Notes under the pieces: generated by a model
Told to the model about the DNA's origin: nothing
The model's input: only the letters and a program-made list of their open reading frames with translations
Databases searched by the model: none
From: Nocardia flavorosea
Lineage (GTDB): Bacteria; Actinomycetota; Actinomycetes; Mycobacteriales; Mycobacteriaceae
Direction of reading: 5' to 3'
Length of the DNA stretch: 64,000 bases
Assembly (NCBI RefSeq): GCF_015477805.1
Contig: NZ_JADLQL010000001.1
Coordinates: 310,001-374,000 of the forward strand
In this document: positions 51,087 to 60,011 of the stretch, one piece after another
How positions within the stretch are numbered: the first letter of the stretch is position 1
Layout of the letters: each line of letters starts with the position of its first letter
Translations under genes and position numbers: made by a program

Positions 51087-51689
51087 TCAGCGGCTGGCGT
51101 ATACGACGAGAAGATCCCGCATGGCGCGGATTTCCCGATTCGCCTCGTTCAGCGCGGTACGCAAACGGAGATTCTCGTCGAGGAGATCGTCGAGATCGCC
51201 CGTGGTCTCCGCGGTCCGGTCGGCGGTGCGGACATGCACGAGTTCGGCGACGGACGCCGTCGCGGTTTCGGTGACCGGCTGGGCCTCCGCGCCGACTCCG
51301 GCTTCGGCCGACGGGCTCGCGGCACTCTCGGTTGCCGGAATCTCCGTGTGTTCGGTGACCGGTTCCCGCTCCGGTTCCTGTTCTGGCTCCGGCGCTTTCA
51401 CCTGGGTTTCCGGTGCCGAGATCGCCGCCGCCGGTGCGGGCTTGCGGGTGGTGGTCCGGCGGCGGCGTTTTTTCGGTGCCGCCACCGGTGCGGCCTCTTC
51501 CTGGACGGGTTCGGCTTCGGGGAGACCGGCCGCCTTCACCCAATTCGCCAGGGTGTTGGCCGCGGGCTGTCCACCTTCCCGTTCGGAAACCGAAGTGCAC
51601 GCGGCATTGACCGTTTTGCCTTGGGCGATAAGTTTTTTCACCCGATTGACGAGTTTGGTCTGTTCCCGTTTCGAGTAGCGCACTGCCAT
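51087..51689 (-). CDS. helix-turn-helix protein with Ala/Pro/Glu linker and C-terminal coiled coil
   Basis: 200 residues in three parts. Residues 1-55 (SKREQTKLVNRVKKLIAQGKTVNAACTSVS ... ANTLANWVKAAGL) look like a transposase OrfA-type or homeodomain-like helix-turn-helix. Residues 60-150 are a low-complexity linker with the basic patch APKKRRRRTTTRKPAP then many Glu/Pro/Ala. Residues 165-195 (DLDDLLDENLRLRTALNEANREIRAMRDLL) form a coiled coil. ATG has AGGAGG 6 bases upstream and the gene ends in an intrinsic terminator, so it is expressed. DNA binding is likely; target unknown. Confidence 0.8.
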   Translation of the reverse strand: MAVRYSKREQTKLVNRVKKLIAQGKTVNAACTSVSEREGGQPAANTLANWVKAAGLPEAEPVQEEAAPVAAPKKRRRRTTTRKPAPAAAISAPETQVKAPEPEQEPEREPVTEHTEIPATESAASPSAEAGVGAEAQPVTETATASVAELVHVRTADRTAETTGDLDDLLDENLRLRTALNEANREIRAMRDLLVVYASR

Positions 51690-52327
51690 CCTCTACCTCC
51701 TGCACTCCGAGCGCTTGCTGCGAGAATTGAACCATTGTGCAGTCGTTCTCGTTCGCCCGGGGCGAGGAATTTCCGTCGAACGGGGTGCGATCATTCGGCG
51801 GGTCCCGGCGTAGGACGTTTTTCCGCAATGATTTACGAAGGCGATGTGCCCTCGCCGTCGCCCGCGAGGATTGGCTGCAGACAGTGAATTCACCATGGCC
51901 CGCGCGGAAAACTCGGCGTCCGTCGCACTGCATGGGCTACCCGGTTCGGCCGAACGTTCCCGCCACGCAGGTCGCCACGACGAGCGCGGGCCACCGCGGA
52001 TCGTTACCGGATATTCGCCGCCCGGCGGCAGCCGATCGGTCCGCCCTGCCGGCCGGTCGACTCCCGGAGGTATTGCCGGGGCGCGGTACGCCCCGTTCCC
52101 GGCCGCGTTCCGGGGCCGGGCGGACCACGTCTTGTCTCGACAACGGACCTTCACCCCGTCGGACCCCGTGTTATTTTGGTGGCTGCTTTCCGTCGATCGC
52201 CCGCGTGACCAGCACGCAGAGGAGGCAGGTGGATGCACAACCAGGCCATTACGAGGGCAGGACAGCAGCTCGTTCGGTCCACCGGACGTCGGCCGCGGGC
52301 GGGTGCCCTCCAGGCGGGGAACATACG
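51690..52327. other. intergenic region upstream of zwf-like gene
   Basis: 638 bases with no supported gene. A promoter candidate for the following operon is TTCACC (52150-52155), 16-base spacer, TATTTT (52172-52177), about 150 bases before the start. Confidence 0.4.
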
Positions 52328-53701
52328 ATGATCACCAGGCTGATCGTGTTCGGCGGAACTGGTGACCTCGCGGGCCGTTATCTGCTGCCCGGATTGGCCG
52401 CGCTGCGCGCCGGCGGATATGTGGACGATGATTTCGAACTTGTCTGCGTGGACCTGAAGGAATGGGACGACGACCGATTCCGGGCCTGGGCGCTGGACCG
52501 GCTCGACCGGCATGCGGCCGATACGCCGGTCGAGGCGCGGCGCGCGCTCGTGGCCACCGCCCGGTATCGGCGTTCCGATATACGGAACGCGAACGAGGTG
52601 GCCGCACTGATCGCCGGGCCCGATCCGGTCGTGGTGTATCTCGCGCTGGCACCGAGCCTGTTCTCCGCGGCGATCCGGACCCTGCATGCCGCGAAGATGC
52701 CGGCGGGCAGCCGGATCGTGCTGGAGAAACCGTTCGGTGACGACCTCGCCTCGGCACAGCAGCTGAACCACCTGCTCGCGGATCTGGTGCCCGAACAGGC
52801 CGTGTTCCGGGTGGACCATTTCCTGGCCATGACCACCGTGCAGAACCTGCTCGGCAGCCGCCTGGCGAACCGGGTTCTCGAATCCATCTGGAACAGCGCG
52901 CATATCGCCAGAATCGAGATCGTCTGGGACGAGACCCTCACCCTCGAGGACCGGGCCGGCTACTACGACCGGGTCGGAGCGCTGAAAGATATGGTGCAGA
53001 ACCATCTGCTGCAGTTGATGTGCCTGGTGGCGATGGAGCCACCGATCTCGTTGTCCGAACGTGATCTGCGCGACCGCAAAGTGGATGTGCTGCGCACGGT
53101 GCGGCCACTGACCGATTCCGATATATCCCACCGGACCCGCCGTGGCCGCTACCGCGCGGGCACGATCGGCACCCGGGAAGTCCCCTCCTATGTCGACGAG
53201 CAGGGCGTCGACCCACAGCGGCAGACGGAAACCTTCGCCGAAGTCGAATTGAGCCTGGACAACTGGCGTTGGTCGGGAACCTCCTTCGTCCTCCGCAGCG
53301 GGAAGGCATTGGCCGAGGATCGTAAGGAGGTCGCGGTTCACTTCCGGCCCGTCCCGTCGATGCCGTTCGGCCGCGACGGCGCCACCCGGCCCAATGTGCT
53401 GCGATTCGGGCTGGATCCGGAATGCCTGACTCTGTCCCTCACCGCGGCGGGCACCAGCGCGGACACCCTGGAGCCGTTGACCATGACAGCGCAGATGGCG
53501 CCGCCCGAACTACCCGCCTATGGGACGCTGTTGCGCAACGTCCTGGCCGGCGATCCGGCGTTGTCGATCCGTGCCGACGAGGCCGAGGAAGCGTGGCGGG
53601 TGGTGGCCCCGGTGCTTGCTGGCTGGGCACGTGATCTGGCCCCACTGGAGGACTATCCCGCGGGTTCGCGCGGACCCGCCGATATCGGCCGGAGTGGATG
53701 A
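52328..53701 (+). CDS. zwf: glucose-6-phosphate 1-dehydrogenase, divergent paralog
   Basis: 457 residues. NADP-binding LIVFGGTGDLAGRYLLPGL at the N-terminus, EKPFG, and the C-terminal catalytic block AGYYDRVGALKDMVQNHLLQL are those of G6PD, the first step of the oxidative pentose phosphate pathway. However, the family signature DHYLGKE reads DHFLAMT, so the phosphate-binding lysine is replaced. ATG at 52328 follows AGGCGGGGA; a longer upstream frame is noise. It overlaps the gluconokinase gene (ATGA), forming a small sugar-acid operon. Either a shifted substrate or a second, low-activity G6PD. Confidence 0.88.
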   Translation: MITRLIVFGGTGDLAGRYLLPGLAALRAGGYVDDDFELVCVDLKEWDDDRFRAWALDRLDRHAADTPVEARRALVATARYRRSDIRNANEVAALIAGPDPVVVYLALAPSLFSAAIRTLHAAKMPAGSRIVLEKPFGDDLASAQQLNHLLADLVPEQAVFRVDHFLAMTTVQNLLGSRLANRVLESIWNSAHIARIEIVWDETLTLEDRAGYYDRVGALKDMVQNHLLQLMCLVAMEPPISLSERDLRDRKVDVLRTVRPLTDSDISHRTRRGRYRAGTIGTREVPSYVDEQGVDPQRQTETFAEVELSLDNWRWSGTSFVLRSGKALAEDRKEVAVHFRPVPSMPFGRDGATRPNVLRFGLDPECLTLSLTAAGTSADTLEPLTMTAQMAPPELPAYGTLLRNVLAGDPALSIRADEAEEAWRVVAPVLAGWARDLAPLEDYPAGSRGPADIGRSG

Positions 53702-54258
53702 GGCCGATGGATGCCTCCGGTACTCCGCCGCGTATACAGGCCCCGTATATCGTCGTGATGGGCGTGACGGGCAGCGGTAAGAGCTCGACGGCCCGGTTGC
53801 TCGCCCGGCGTCTCGGCGTTCCGTTCGCCGATGCCGACGATATGCATTCGCCCGCGAATATCAGCAAGATGCGCTCGGGTATCCCGCTCGACGACAGCGA
53901 CCGGGGGCCGTGGCTGGCGAAGGTCGGCCGGTGGTTGCGCGACCGTTCGATGGAAGGAACCGGCGCGGTGGTCGCTTGTTCGGCGCTGAAACGGCGTTAC
54001 CGCGACGGTCTGCGGTCTGCCGCGCCCGGCATATTTTTCGTGCTGCTGACCGCGGACCGCGACGAACTACTGAAACGAACGGCGCAGCGAGGCGAGCATT
54101 TCATGCCCGCCTCGCTGCTCGATTCCCAGCTCGCCGCCCTGGAACCGCTCGAACCGGGGGAATCCGGCGCGGTGCTGTACGACACCCGCGGCCCCGGCCA
54201 GGCCGTCGATATGGCGATCCGGCATCTGACCGAGGTCGGCGCGGACGACCAGAGCTAG
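53698..54258 (+). CDS. gntK: gluconokinase
   Basis: 186 residues of the GntK/IdnK P-loop family. Walker A GVTGSGKSS near 22-30, FADADDMHSPANISKM, GIPLDDSDRGPWL and VVACSALKRRYRDGLR are all diagnostic. It phosphorylates gluconate to 6-phosphogluconate with ATP, entering the pentose phosphate pathway beside the product of the coupled dehydrogenase gene. The ATG overlaps the previous stop (ATGA). Confidence 0.94.
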   Translation: MRPMDASGTPPRIQAPYIVVMGVTGSGKSSTARLLARRLGVPFADADDMHSPANISKMRSGIPLDDSDRGPWLAKVGRWLRDRSMEGTGAVVACSALKRRYRDGLRSAAPGIFFVLLTADRDELLKRTAQRGEHFMPASLLDSQLAALEPLEPGESGAVLYDTRGPGQAVDMAIRHLTEVGADDQS

Positions 54259-54264
54259 AACTGA

Positions 54265-54279
54265 CCTCCGTGCCGGAGG
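54265..54279. terminator. short hairpin between convergent genes
   Basis: CCTCCG (54265-54270) pairs with CGGAGG (54274-54279) over a 3-base loop, in the 27-base gap between gntK and the lipase gene. Confidence 0.4.
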
Positions 54280-54285
54280 GGCGCG

Positions 54286-55473
54286 TCAGCAGCCCATGGG
54301 GACGTCTTCGCCGCGGAATCGTGCCTCCACGAACGTCCAGGCATCGGCGAAGCCCGCGACCGCGGCGGTCATATGTTCGGCGATATCGTAGGTGGTCAGT
54401 TTGACCGGGGCACCGGCACGGCAGGCGCGGTCGGCGTATTCGGCCACGCCGTCGTACGGGGTCAGTGTGTCGTACCGGCCGTGCCAGAGGTAGGTGGGCA
54501 TCGTCGGCACCCCGTCGAAATAGCGCAGGCTGTTCTCGTGCAGTACTTCGCGGGCTTCGGGGCTGTCCATCAAGCTCTTGGAGGCCGCCATCTGTTCCGC
54601 GCTGCGGAAGGCGCCGTGGAACAGCAGGAAGCGGCGGCAGGCGTCATGGGTGAACTCGCGGAACCACAGGCCGTTCTCGTTGAGCTGATCCGATACCGGC
54701 AGCCGGTGCGGATATTCGCGTTCCAGTCCCATAGCCGCGGCGAACGCCAGCCCGAAACCGGGGTGCGGGGCGAAACCGAGCCCGAGTGCCATCTGCTCCA
54801 GATCGGCCGGGACCCCGCCCGCCACCGCCGCATCGATCTTCAACTCCGGAGCGTAGGTCGGTTGCAGCGCCGCGGCCCAGCCGGTGGCGAGCCCGCCGCC
54901 GGAATAGCCGGCGATCGCGACCGGGGCATCCGCCAGCCCGAGTTCGGCGACCTGCTGGACGGCGCGGATGCTGTCGAGGGTGATCATCCCGCTGAGCCGG
55001 CCCGCGGCGTAGGCGACGGTGGGGCCCAGGTAGTCGGGCACGGAGATGGCCCAGCCCCGGCCGATCGGCAGCATCGCCCCGACCGCGTCCTGGAGTTCGC
55101 CGTTGAACAGCGAACGCGACGGGTTGCAGCGGGTGCCGAGCGAATTGATCAGGGCCTGATAGGACACCAGCGGCGGGTCGGCCACTCCGACCGGCATGAG
55201 AACGGTGGTGACTCCGAGAATGGGCTCGCCGCGGGAATTGGTGGAACGGAAGGCGATCTGATGGCCTTCGGTGCCCAGGTAGAGGCCGGTATCGATGGTT
55301 CGGGTCCGGACCACGTCGCCGGGCCGGAGATCGCCCAGGTTGTCGGGTGCGGCGTAGAAGGGGTCCGGATCGGGCTGGGGATACAGCGGTTCGGCTTTCG
55401 CCTCGACGCCGAACAGCCCCACCGAGACGAGGGTCAGCAGCAGGATCAGGATTCGGGTGGAAACTCTGAACAC
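54286..55473 (-). CDS. secreted lipase (secretory lipase/LIP family)
   Basis: 395 residues. A Sec signal peptide (RVSTRILILLLTLVSVGLFGVEAKA) precedes the mature alpha/beta-hydrolase. The nucleophile is in AIAGYSGGGLATGWAAAL, with an Asp in HGRYDTLTPYD and a late His in YDIAEHMTAAV, as in actinobacterial and fungal secretory lipases. It hydrolyses extracellular acylglycerols. GTG at 55473 gives a proper signal peptide; the longer TTG frame adds nine charged residues and no ribosome site. Monocistronic. Confidence 0.9.
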   Translation of the reverse strand: MFRVSTRILILLLTLVSVGLFGVEAKAEPLYPQPDPDPFYAAPDNLGDLRPGDVVRTRTIDTGLYLGTEGHQIAFRSTNSRGEPILGVTTVLMPVGVADPPLVSYQALINSLGTRCNPSRSLFNGELQDAVGAMLPIGRGWAISVPDYLGPTVAYAAGRLSGMITLDSIRAVQQVAELGLADAPVAIAGYSGGGLATGWAAALQPTYAPELKIDAAVAGGVPADLEQMALGLGFAPHPGFGLAFAAAMGLEREYPHRLPVSDQLNENGLWFREFTHDACRRFLLFHGAFRSAEQMAASKSLMDSPEAREVLHENSLRYFDGVPTMPTYLWHGRYDTLTPYDGVAEYADRACRAGAPVKLTTYDIAEHMTAAVAGFADAWTFVEARFRGEDVPMGC

Positions 55474-55933
55474 GATCTTCTTTCGGACAGCAGGAAACAA
55501 CCCGGCGACGGGCCGGGCACTCGTGGTGCCGTTCGGCCCGTTGCCGAGGGACAGGCGAGGTATGCGGACGACTGCTGTCGCCGCGAAAGTCCGCCGCGGC
55601 GGCCCGGAGGCAGCGAGCGCGGTGATCGCTCGAACGAACTGTCTCCGTTGGCTTGTGGCCGTGGCCCCAGTTCCGCGCGTGGCGGCTTACTTTACGACGC
55701 GCACCGATGGTAGCGGTCGGCTCGGCCCGCGTATATGCCCGATTCTGCGCCAGATCACAAGGAACCGGCGCGATCTTCACCATCGGTCCCAAGATCGGCG
55801 GGCACCGGGTCCCGCAGGCCCGGCAGACCTCCGGTCCGGGCTCATGGCCGGTGGATTCCGGGAGAGATCGCCACTTCGGCGCGAACAGGCCGGCGCCGGC
55901 CGGGACAGATCACCGTGTGCCCGCCCGTAGTGA
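55474..55933. other. gene-free stretch
   Basis: 460 bases between the lipase start and the end of the next leftward gene. Short frames exist on both strands but none has homology or a ribosome site. It should hold the lipase promoter. Confidence 0.4.
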
Positions 55934-57424
55934 TCAGGCGATGGCGCCGTAGGCGTAGTCGTCCAGCGGGAACCGCACCGCCTCCCGGTGGGCGTTGACG
56001 GTACTGGTCGGGCGCAGCAGCGCCGCTTCGCCGTGCTGATTGAAGTAGTAGCTGCGCGCGCCGGCGCAGTCACCGCCGTAGAACACCGAGGAACCGAGCT
56101 TCCCGGTCACCCGCTCCAGGAATGCGGTATTGGCGCGTTCGGTGATCTCGAAGGTCGTTTCGCCGCGGCGCGCCAGCTCGCCGAAGAGCCGGCCCATATG
56201 CTTCATCTGCGCTTCGATGGTCGTGAAATACGATAGCCCACTGTAGGAATACGGGCTGTTCAGGCTCAGGAAGTTCGGGAATTTCGGCACGGTGATTCCC
56301 TCGTATGCCTGGAAGCGGTTCTCCCGCCAGAATCGCCCGAGGTCCACGCCGTCGCGGCCGATGATTTCGAAGGCCGGGAAGTTGACGTCCCACAGGTTGA
56401 ATCCGGTGGCCAGTATCAAGGTGTCGACGGTGGCCCGGCGACCGTCGGCGGTGACGATTGCGTCCGCCTCCACCCGCTCGATCGGATCGGTTTCCAATCG
56501 GACGTGGGGTTTGTTGAAAGTGGCGAAATAGTGGTTGGAGAAAGTCGGCCGCTTACATCCGAAATCGTAGCGGGGTGTCAGCTGCTCGCGGAGCCGTTCA
56601 TCATGGACCTGGGCGCGCAGATGGGCCTTGGCCAGCAGCGCCGCGGCTTTGTTCAGCGGCCGGGCCTGCTTGTAGTGCAGAACGCCGACCACCATCAACG
56701 CTTCCAGCATGGTCGTATTGACCATCCGGGCCGCCCGCTGTGTCGCCGGTATCCGTTCGAAGAGTCGCTGCACTGCGGCAGGGATCGCCGTATCGATCTT
56801 GGGCACCACCCAGATGGGGGTGCGCTGGAAAACGGTGAGCTCGCGGGCCCGCGCGGCGACCTCGGGCACCAGCTGCACACTCGTGGCGCCGGTGCCGACG
56901 ATCGCGACCCGGCGATCGGTGAGATCGTAGGTATCGTCCCAGGCGGTGGTGTGGATGATCTTGCCGGCGAAGGTGTCGATACCCGGGAACGGCGGGGTGT
57001 AGGGCTGGGAGAGAAATCCAGTTGCGGTCAGCAGATAGCGGGCGGTGAGTGTTTCCCCGCCGGCCGCGGTGACCACCCAGTATCGGCCGTGGCTGTCCCA
57101 GCGGGCGCTCTCGACGGTGGTGTCGAAGCGCATCCGCTCTCGGAGCCGGTACTTGTCCGCGATGTGATCGGCGTATTTCTTCAGTTCGGCGCCGGGCGCG
57201 AACAGACGCGACCAGAACGGATTGGGTTCGAAGGAGTACGAGTAGGTCACCGAGGCGATATCGACGGCGAGACCGGGGTAGTGGTTGACGAACCAGGTCC
57301 CACCGAGATCGGATTCGCGTTCGAGTATCACGAAATTGCCCAGGCCCAGACGGTCGAGCTGGATACCCGCCCCCATACCGCCGAATCCCGCACCGATCAC
57401 GACGGCGTCGTATCGAGGTGCCAC
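55934..57424 (-). CDS. Baeyer-Villiger-type flavin monooxygenase (second copy)
   Basis: 496 residues. FAD motif VVIGAGFGGMGAGIQL near 8-23, LGGTWFVNHYPGLAVDIASVTYSYSF, and NADPH motif VAIVGTGATSVQLVPEV near 180; the fingerprint IIHTTAWDDTYDL precedes it. Distinct from the enzyme at 45865 (for example DFGCKRPTFSNHYFATFNKP). GTG at 57424 is chosen because GGGAGG lies 6 bases upstream; the annotated-looking longer start at 57451 is nearer the operator. Divergent from a TetR gene with a palindrome between. Confidence 0.92.
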   Translation of the reverse strand: MAPRYDAVVIGAGFGGMGAGIQLDRLGLGNFVILERESDLGGTWFVNHYPGLAVDIASVTYSYSFEPNPFWSRLFAPGAELKKYADHIADKYRLRERMRFDTTVESARWDSHGRYWVVTAAGGETLTARYLLTATGFLSQPYTPPFPGIDTFAGKIIHTTAWDDTYDLTDRRVAIVGTGATSVQLVPEVAARARELTVFQRTPIWVVPKIDTAIPAAVQRLFERIPATQRAARMVNTTMLEALMVVGVLHYKQARPLNKAAALLAKAHLRAQVHDERLREQLTPRYDFGCKRPTFSNHYFATFNKPHVRLETDPIERVEADAIVTADGRRATVDTLILATGFNLWDVNFPAFEIIGRDGVDLGRFWRENRFQAYEGITVPKFPNFLSLNSPYSYSGLSYFTTIEAQMKHMGRLFGELARRGETTFEITERANTAFLERVTGKLGSSVFYGGDCAGARSYYFNQHGEAALLRPTSTVNAHREAVRFPLDDYAYGAIA

Positions 57425-57457
57425 GTCGAACCTCCCAGCGAACTGAACCACATGTCC

Positions 57458-57477
57458 CGGAATGACACGTCATTCCG
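57458..57477. promoter_or_regulatory. palindromic operator CGGAATGAC-AC-GTCATTCCG
   Basis: Perfect 9-base arms around 2 bases, between the divergent monooxygenase and TetR genes. A second short repeat, ATGAT-N6-ATCAT, lies just downstream at about 57481-57496. Probably the TetR binding site. Confidence 0.65.
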
Positions 57478-57503
57478 TTTATGATGACCGTATCATCGGG
57501 GAC

Positions 57504-58127
57504 GTGACGAAGCCACAGACGCGGGCCGAACGCCGCAAGGCCGAACTCCGGCGCGACATCATCGATACCGCCTTCGTCTGTTTCGCGGAAAAGGGGTATC
57601 ACGCCACCGGCATCGCAGATATCGCTGCGGAACTCGGAATCGGTCACGGCACCTTCTACCGATACTTCAGCAACAAACGCGACATCATCGACCATGTGAT
57701 CGACGATCTCGCCGCCCGGATCGCCGATACGCTCGGCACCGACAATGCCCCGGACGCGGCGCGCACGCTGGACGAGTACCGGCAGCAGATCGAACGGATC
57801 GGGGCCGCGCTGACGCATATCCTCCTCGCCGACCACCGGGTGGCGCAATTGCTGCTGTTCCACGCGCCCGGGATCGACGACGAGCTGACCCGGCGCCTGT
57901 ACGGGCTACTCGATACCGCCGACGCGCTCACGGCCGGATACCTCGACCACGGGGTGGAGCTGGGCTATCTACGTGCGGATCTGGACACCCTCAATACCGC
58001 CCGTGCGGTCACTGGCATGCTGCTCGCCGGCGTGGTCCACGGGCTCCGCGACCGAGACGAACAGGCCATCGCGGCGTTGAACCAGGCCATCCGCCGGCTG
58101 CTGATCGACGGGGTTGCCGAGAGGTGA
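57504..58127 (+). CDS. TetR family transcriptional regulator
   Basis: 207 residues. Helix-turn-helix RRDIIDTAFVCFAEKGYHATGIADIAAELGIGHGTFYRYFSNKRDIIDHVIDD. GTG at 57504 (TKPQTRAERR) is preferred because an ATG at 57462 would place the start inside the palindromic operator. It is divergent from the second Baeyer-Villiger-type gene and probably represses it in response to a ketone-like substrate (inference). Confidence 0.9.
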   Translation: MTKPQTRAERRKAELRRDIIDTAFVCFAEKGYHATGIADIAAELGIGHGTFYRYFSNKRDIIDHVIDDLAARIADTLGTDNAPDAARTLDEYRQQIERIGAALTHILLADHRVAQLLLFHAPGIDDELTRRLYGLLDTADALTAGYLDHGVELGYLRADLDTLNTARAVTGMLLAGVVHGLRDRDEQAIAALNQAIRRLLIDGVAER

Positions 58128-58192
58128 TCGACGCCCAGATCGGCCGATCGGCGCGCCGGGCGCGGCCCCGGTGAACGCATACAGTGGAGTCC

Positions 58193-59353
58193 ATGTCGCC
58201 GATGGACGAATGGCATCCGTCCACCGTCGCGGACTGGAGCGATGAACGCCGTCGGGCCCGGTTGCGCGAAACGCGCCCGGGACACCGGTGGAAGGCATTG
58301 TCACGCACCAGACAGGCGTTGTTGCGGGTTGCCGTACTACTGACGATCGCACTGGTCGCCTTCGCGCAGTACTGGGAGCACGATGTGGCCCCGGAGCGGG
58401 CGCGGCTGGCCCGCACCGAACCCGCGCTGCTGCCGGTCGCCGAACCGGCCACCCCCGGTCTGCGGGATACCGCGGTCGTCGATTTCGTCGGGCTCGGCGG
58501 ACTGAACGCCAGCGATACCGCGGCCGCGTTACCCGCGCTGCGGAAGATGGGGTCGGTCTGGGCGATCCGCTACGACAACCGCGGTATCGATACCGAAGTG
58601 ATCGCCGACCTGGTCATTCGTGCCGCCGTCATGTCGGGGGTGCGCAATATCGTGCTGGCCGGGCACAGTATGGGCGGAGTGATCGCGCTGGAGGTCGCGC
58701 GGCATATCCACACCGGCAGCGACCGGCGGCTGCTCGCGGTGCTGCTCGATTGCACACCCCTGGATCTCGACGCCGTGCGGCCGGAAAGTCGCGGCCTCGG
58801 CGAGGATATGGTCCGGTGGATGGGCTGGCTGCCCGGTGCCCGGGAGAGCCGCGGCCTGCGGATCGCGGTGGAGACCTATGCCCGGCGCGAACGGTTCCTC
58901 GACGACACCGGGGTCCCGGGGATCCGGCTCGACCAGCTGGGCGCCGCGGTCGAACAGGTATTGCGGGACAAGATCTTCAACGCCGATGCCGCCAGTAACG
59001 GACTCATCGAATCCCAGTTCCTGGCCATCGTCGCCGGCGGCGCCACCGATGATCTACGCCAACTCTCCCGTGCGGCCCGTGGCAAACCCCGCCCGGCCAT
59101 CGTTTTCCTCCGGCCGCACGACGCCACCCGCGACCGCGTGGTCGATGTGACGTATACCCATCAGGTGTTGATCGACGAGGTCGGCGGGGTGGACGGCAAC
59201 CTGCTTGTGGTGAAGCCGCGCGGGACCGGGCATGCCGATCCGCGGCAACATCCGGCCGAATACAACACGGTGATCGCCCAGCAGGTACTGCCCTTCGTCG
59301 AGCGGTACCGGGCGCAGATCACCGCCGTGAGTTCGGCGGCGCCGCCACGCTGA
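58193..59353 (+). CDS. alpha/beta-hydrolase-like protein with N-terminal membrane anchor
   Basis: 386 residues. A cytoplasmic N-terminus, one membrane helix (LLRVAVLLTIALVAFAQYW, about 44-62), then an alpha/beta-hydrolase domain with the nucleophile serine in LAGHSMGGVIALEVA. A His near GTGHADPRQHP could complete the triad. The domain would face the outside if the helix acts as a signal anchor. ATG at 58193 follows GGAG; ATG 58202 is possible. Its end overlaps the convergent TetR gene by 35 bases. Confidence 0.8.
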   Translation: MSPMDEWHPSTVADWSDERRRARLRETRPGHRWKALSRTRQALLRVAVLLTIALVAFAQYWEHDVAPERARLARTEPALLPVAEPATPGLRDTAVVDFVGLGGLNASDTAAALPALRKMGSVWAIRYDNRGIDTEVIADLVIRAAVMSGVRNIVLAGHSMGGVIALEVARHIHTGSDRRLLAVLLDCTPLDLDAVRPESRGLGEDMVRWMGWLPGARESRGLRIAVETYARRERFLDDTGVPGIRLDQLGAAVEQVLRDKIFNADAASNGLIESQFLAIVAGGATDDLRQLSRAARGKPRPAIVFLRPHDATRDRVVDVTYTHQVLIDEVGGVDGNLLVVKPRGTGHADPRQHPAEYNTVIAQQVLPFVERYRAQITAVSSAAPPR

Positions 59354-59912
59354 CCTCGGTCTCCGCAGTGCCGGTGAGGTAGCGCTGAACCGTCGGTCCC
59401 AGCCAGGCGATCACCTCGTGCCGGGGCATGGTGACCAGTGGCGGGAAACGCAGAACGAACCGGCACAGCGCCATGCCCAAGATCTGTGTGGCGGCCAGGC
59501 CGGCGCGGGCCGGGGTCTGGTCCGGGTCGTTGCCCGCTGCCGTGATCACGGGTCCGAGCTGGCCGGCGAAGATCGCGCGCATCCGTTCGGCCACAGCCTC
59601 GTTGGTGACTCCGGCGCGCAGCAGGATGAGCAGTGCCTCGTCGCGTTCCCAGCGTTCCAGGAAATGTGCGACGAGCGCGGTGCCCATCCGTTCGCGTGGA
59701 ACGGCCGACAGGTCCGGCAGTTCCAGATCGAATTCGGCGGCCGCGGCGAAGAGCCGTTCCTTGTTGCCGAAGTAGCGCATCACCATCGCTGGATCGATCG
59801 AGGCGTCGGCGGCGATCGCGCGGATGGTTGCGCGTTCGTATCCGTCGGCGGCGAACCGCTCGCGGGCCGCCGCGAGGATCGTTTCTTTGGTTTCCGCTGC
59901 CGATCGCTTCAT
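59319..59912 (-). CDS. TetR family transcriptional regulator
   Basis: 197 residues. Helix-turn-helix ETILAAARERFAADGYERATIRAIAADASIDPAMVMRYFGNKERLFAAAAEF. It is divergent from the FAD hydroxylase gene and each of the two units has a copy of the same 16-base repeat near its start, so it very probably represses itself and the hydroxylase. The ATG at 59912 is adjacent to the first repeat. Confidence 0.92.
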   Translation of the reverse strand: MKRSAAETKETILAAARERFAADGYERATIRAIAADASIDPAMVMRYFGNKERLFAAAAEFDLELPDLSAVPRERMGTALVAHFLERWERDEALLILLRAGVTNEAVAERMRAIFAGQLGPVITAAGNDPDQTPARAGLAATQILGMALCRFVLRFPPLVTMPRHEVIAWLGPTVQRYLTGTAETEVSVAAPPNSRR

Positions 59913-59926
59913 GTCAACGAGTGTAG

Positions 59927-59942
59927 GCCAACAAGTGTTGAC
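59927..59942. promoter_or_regulatory. operator copy A, GCCAAC-N3-TGTTGAC
   Basis: Contains the dyad CAAC-N4-GTTG. Identical to copy B at 59972 apart from the three variable bases; 15 bases from the TetR start. Confidence 0.65.
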
Positions 59943-59971
59943 AACGACGGGCGGGCGGTCTTATCGTTGAT

Positions 59972-59987
59972 GCCAACGGTTGTTGAC
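59972..59987. promoter_or_regulatory. operator copy B, GCCAAC-N3-TGTTGAC
   Basis: Second copy, 45 bases from copy A and 25 bases before the FAD hydroxylase start. The match over 13 fixed bases is unlikely by chance in one short intergenic region. Confidence 0.65.
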
Positions 59988-60011
59988 TTTGAGAAAGGGC
60001 AGGTGGGAGAC

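Noticed and set aside
58138-58149. Palindrome GATCGGCCGATC
   Set aside because: Short GC-rich palindromes are frequent in this DNA and this one sits after a stop with no clear target.
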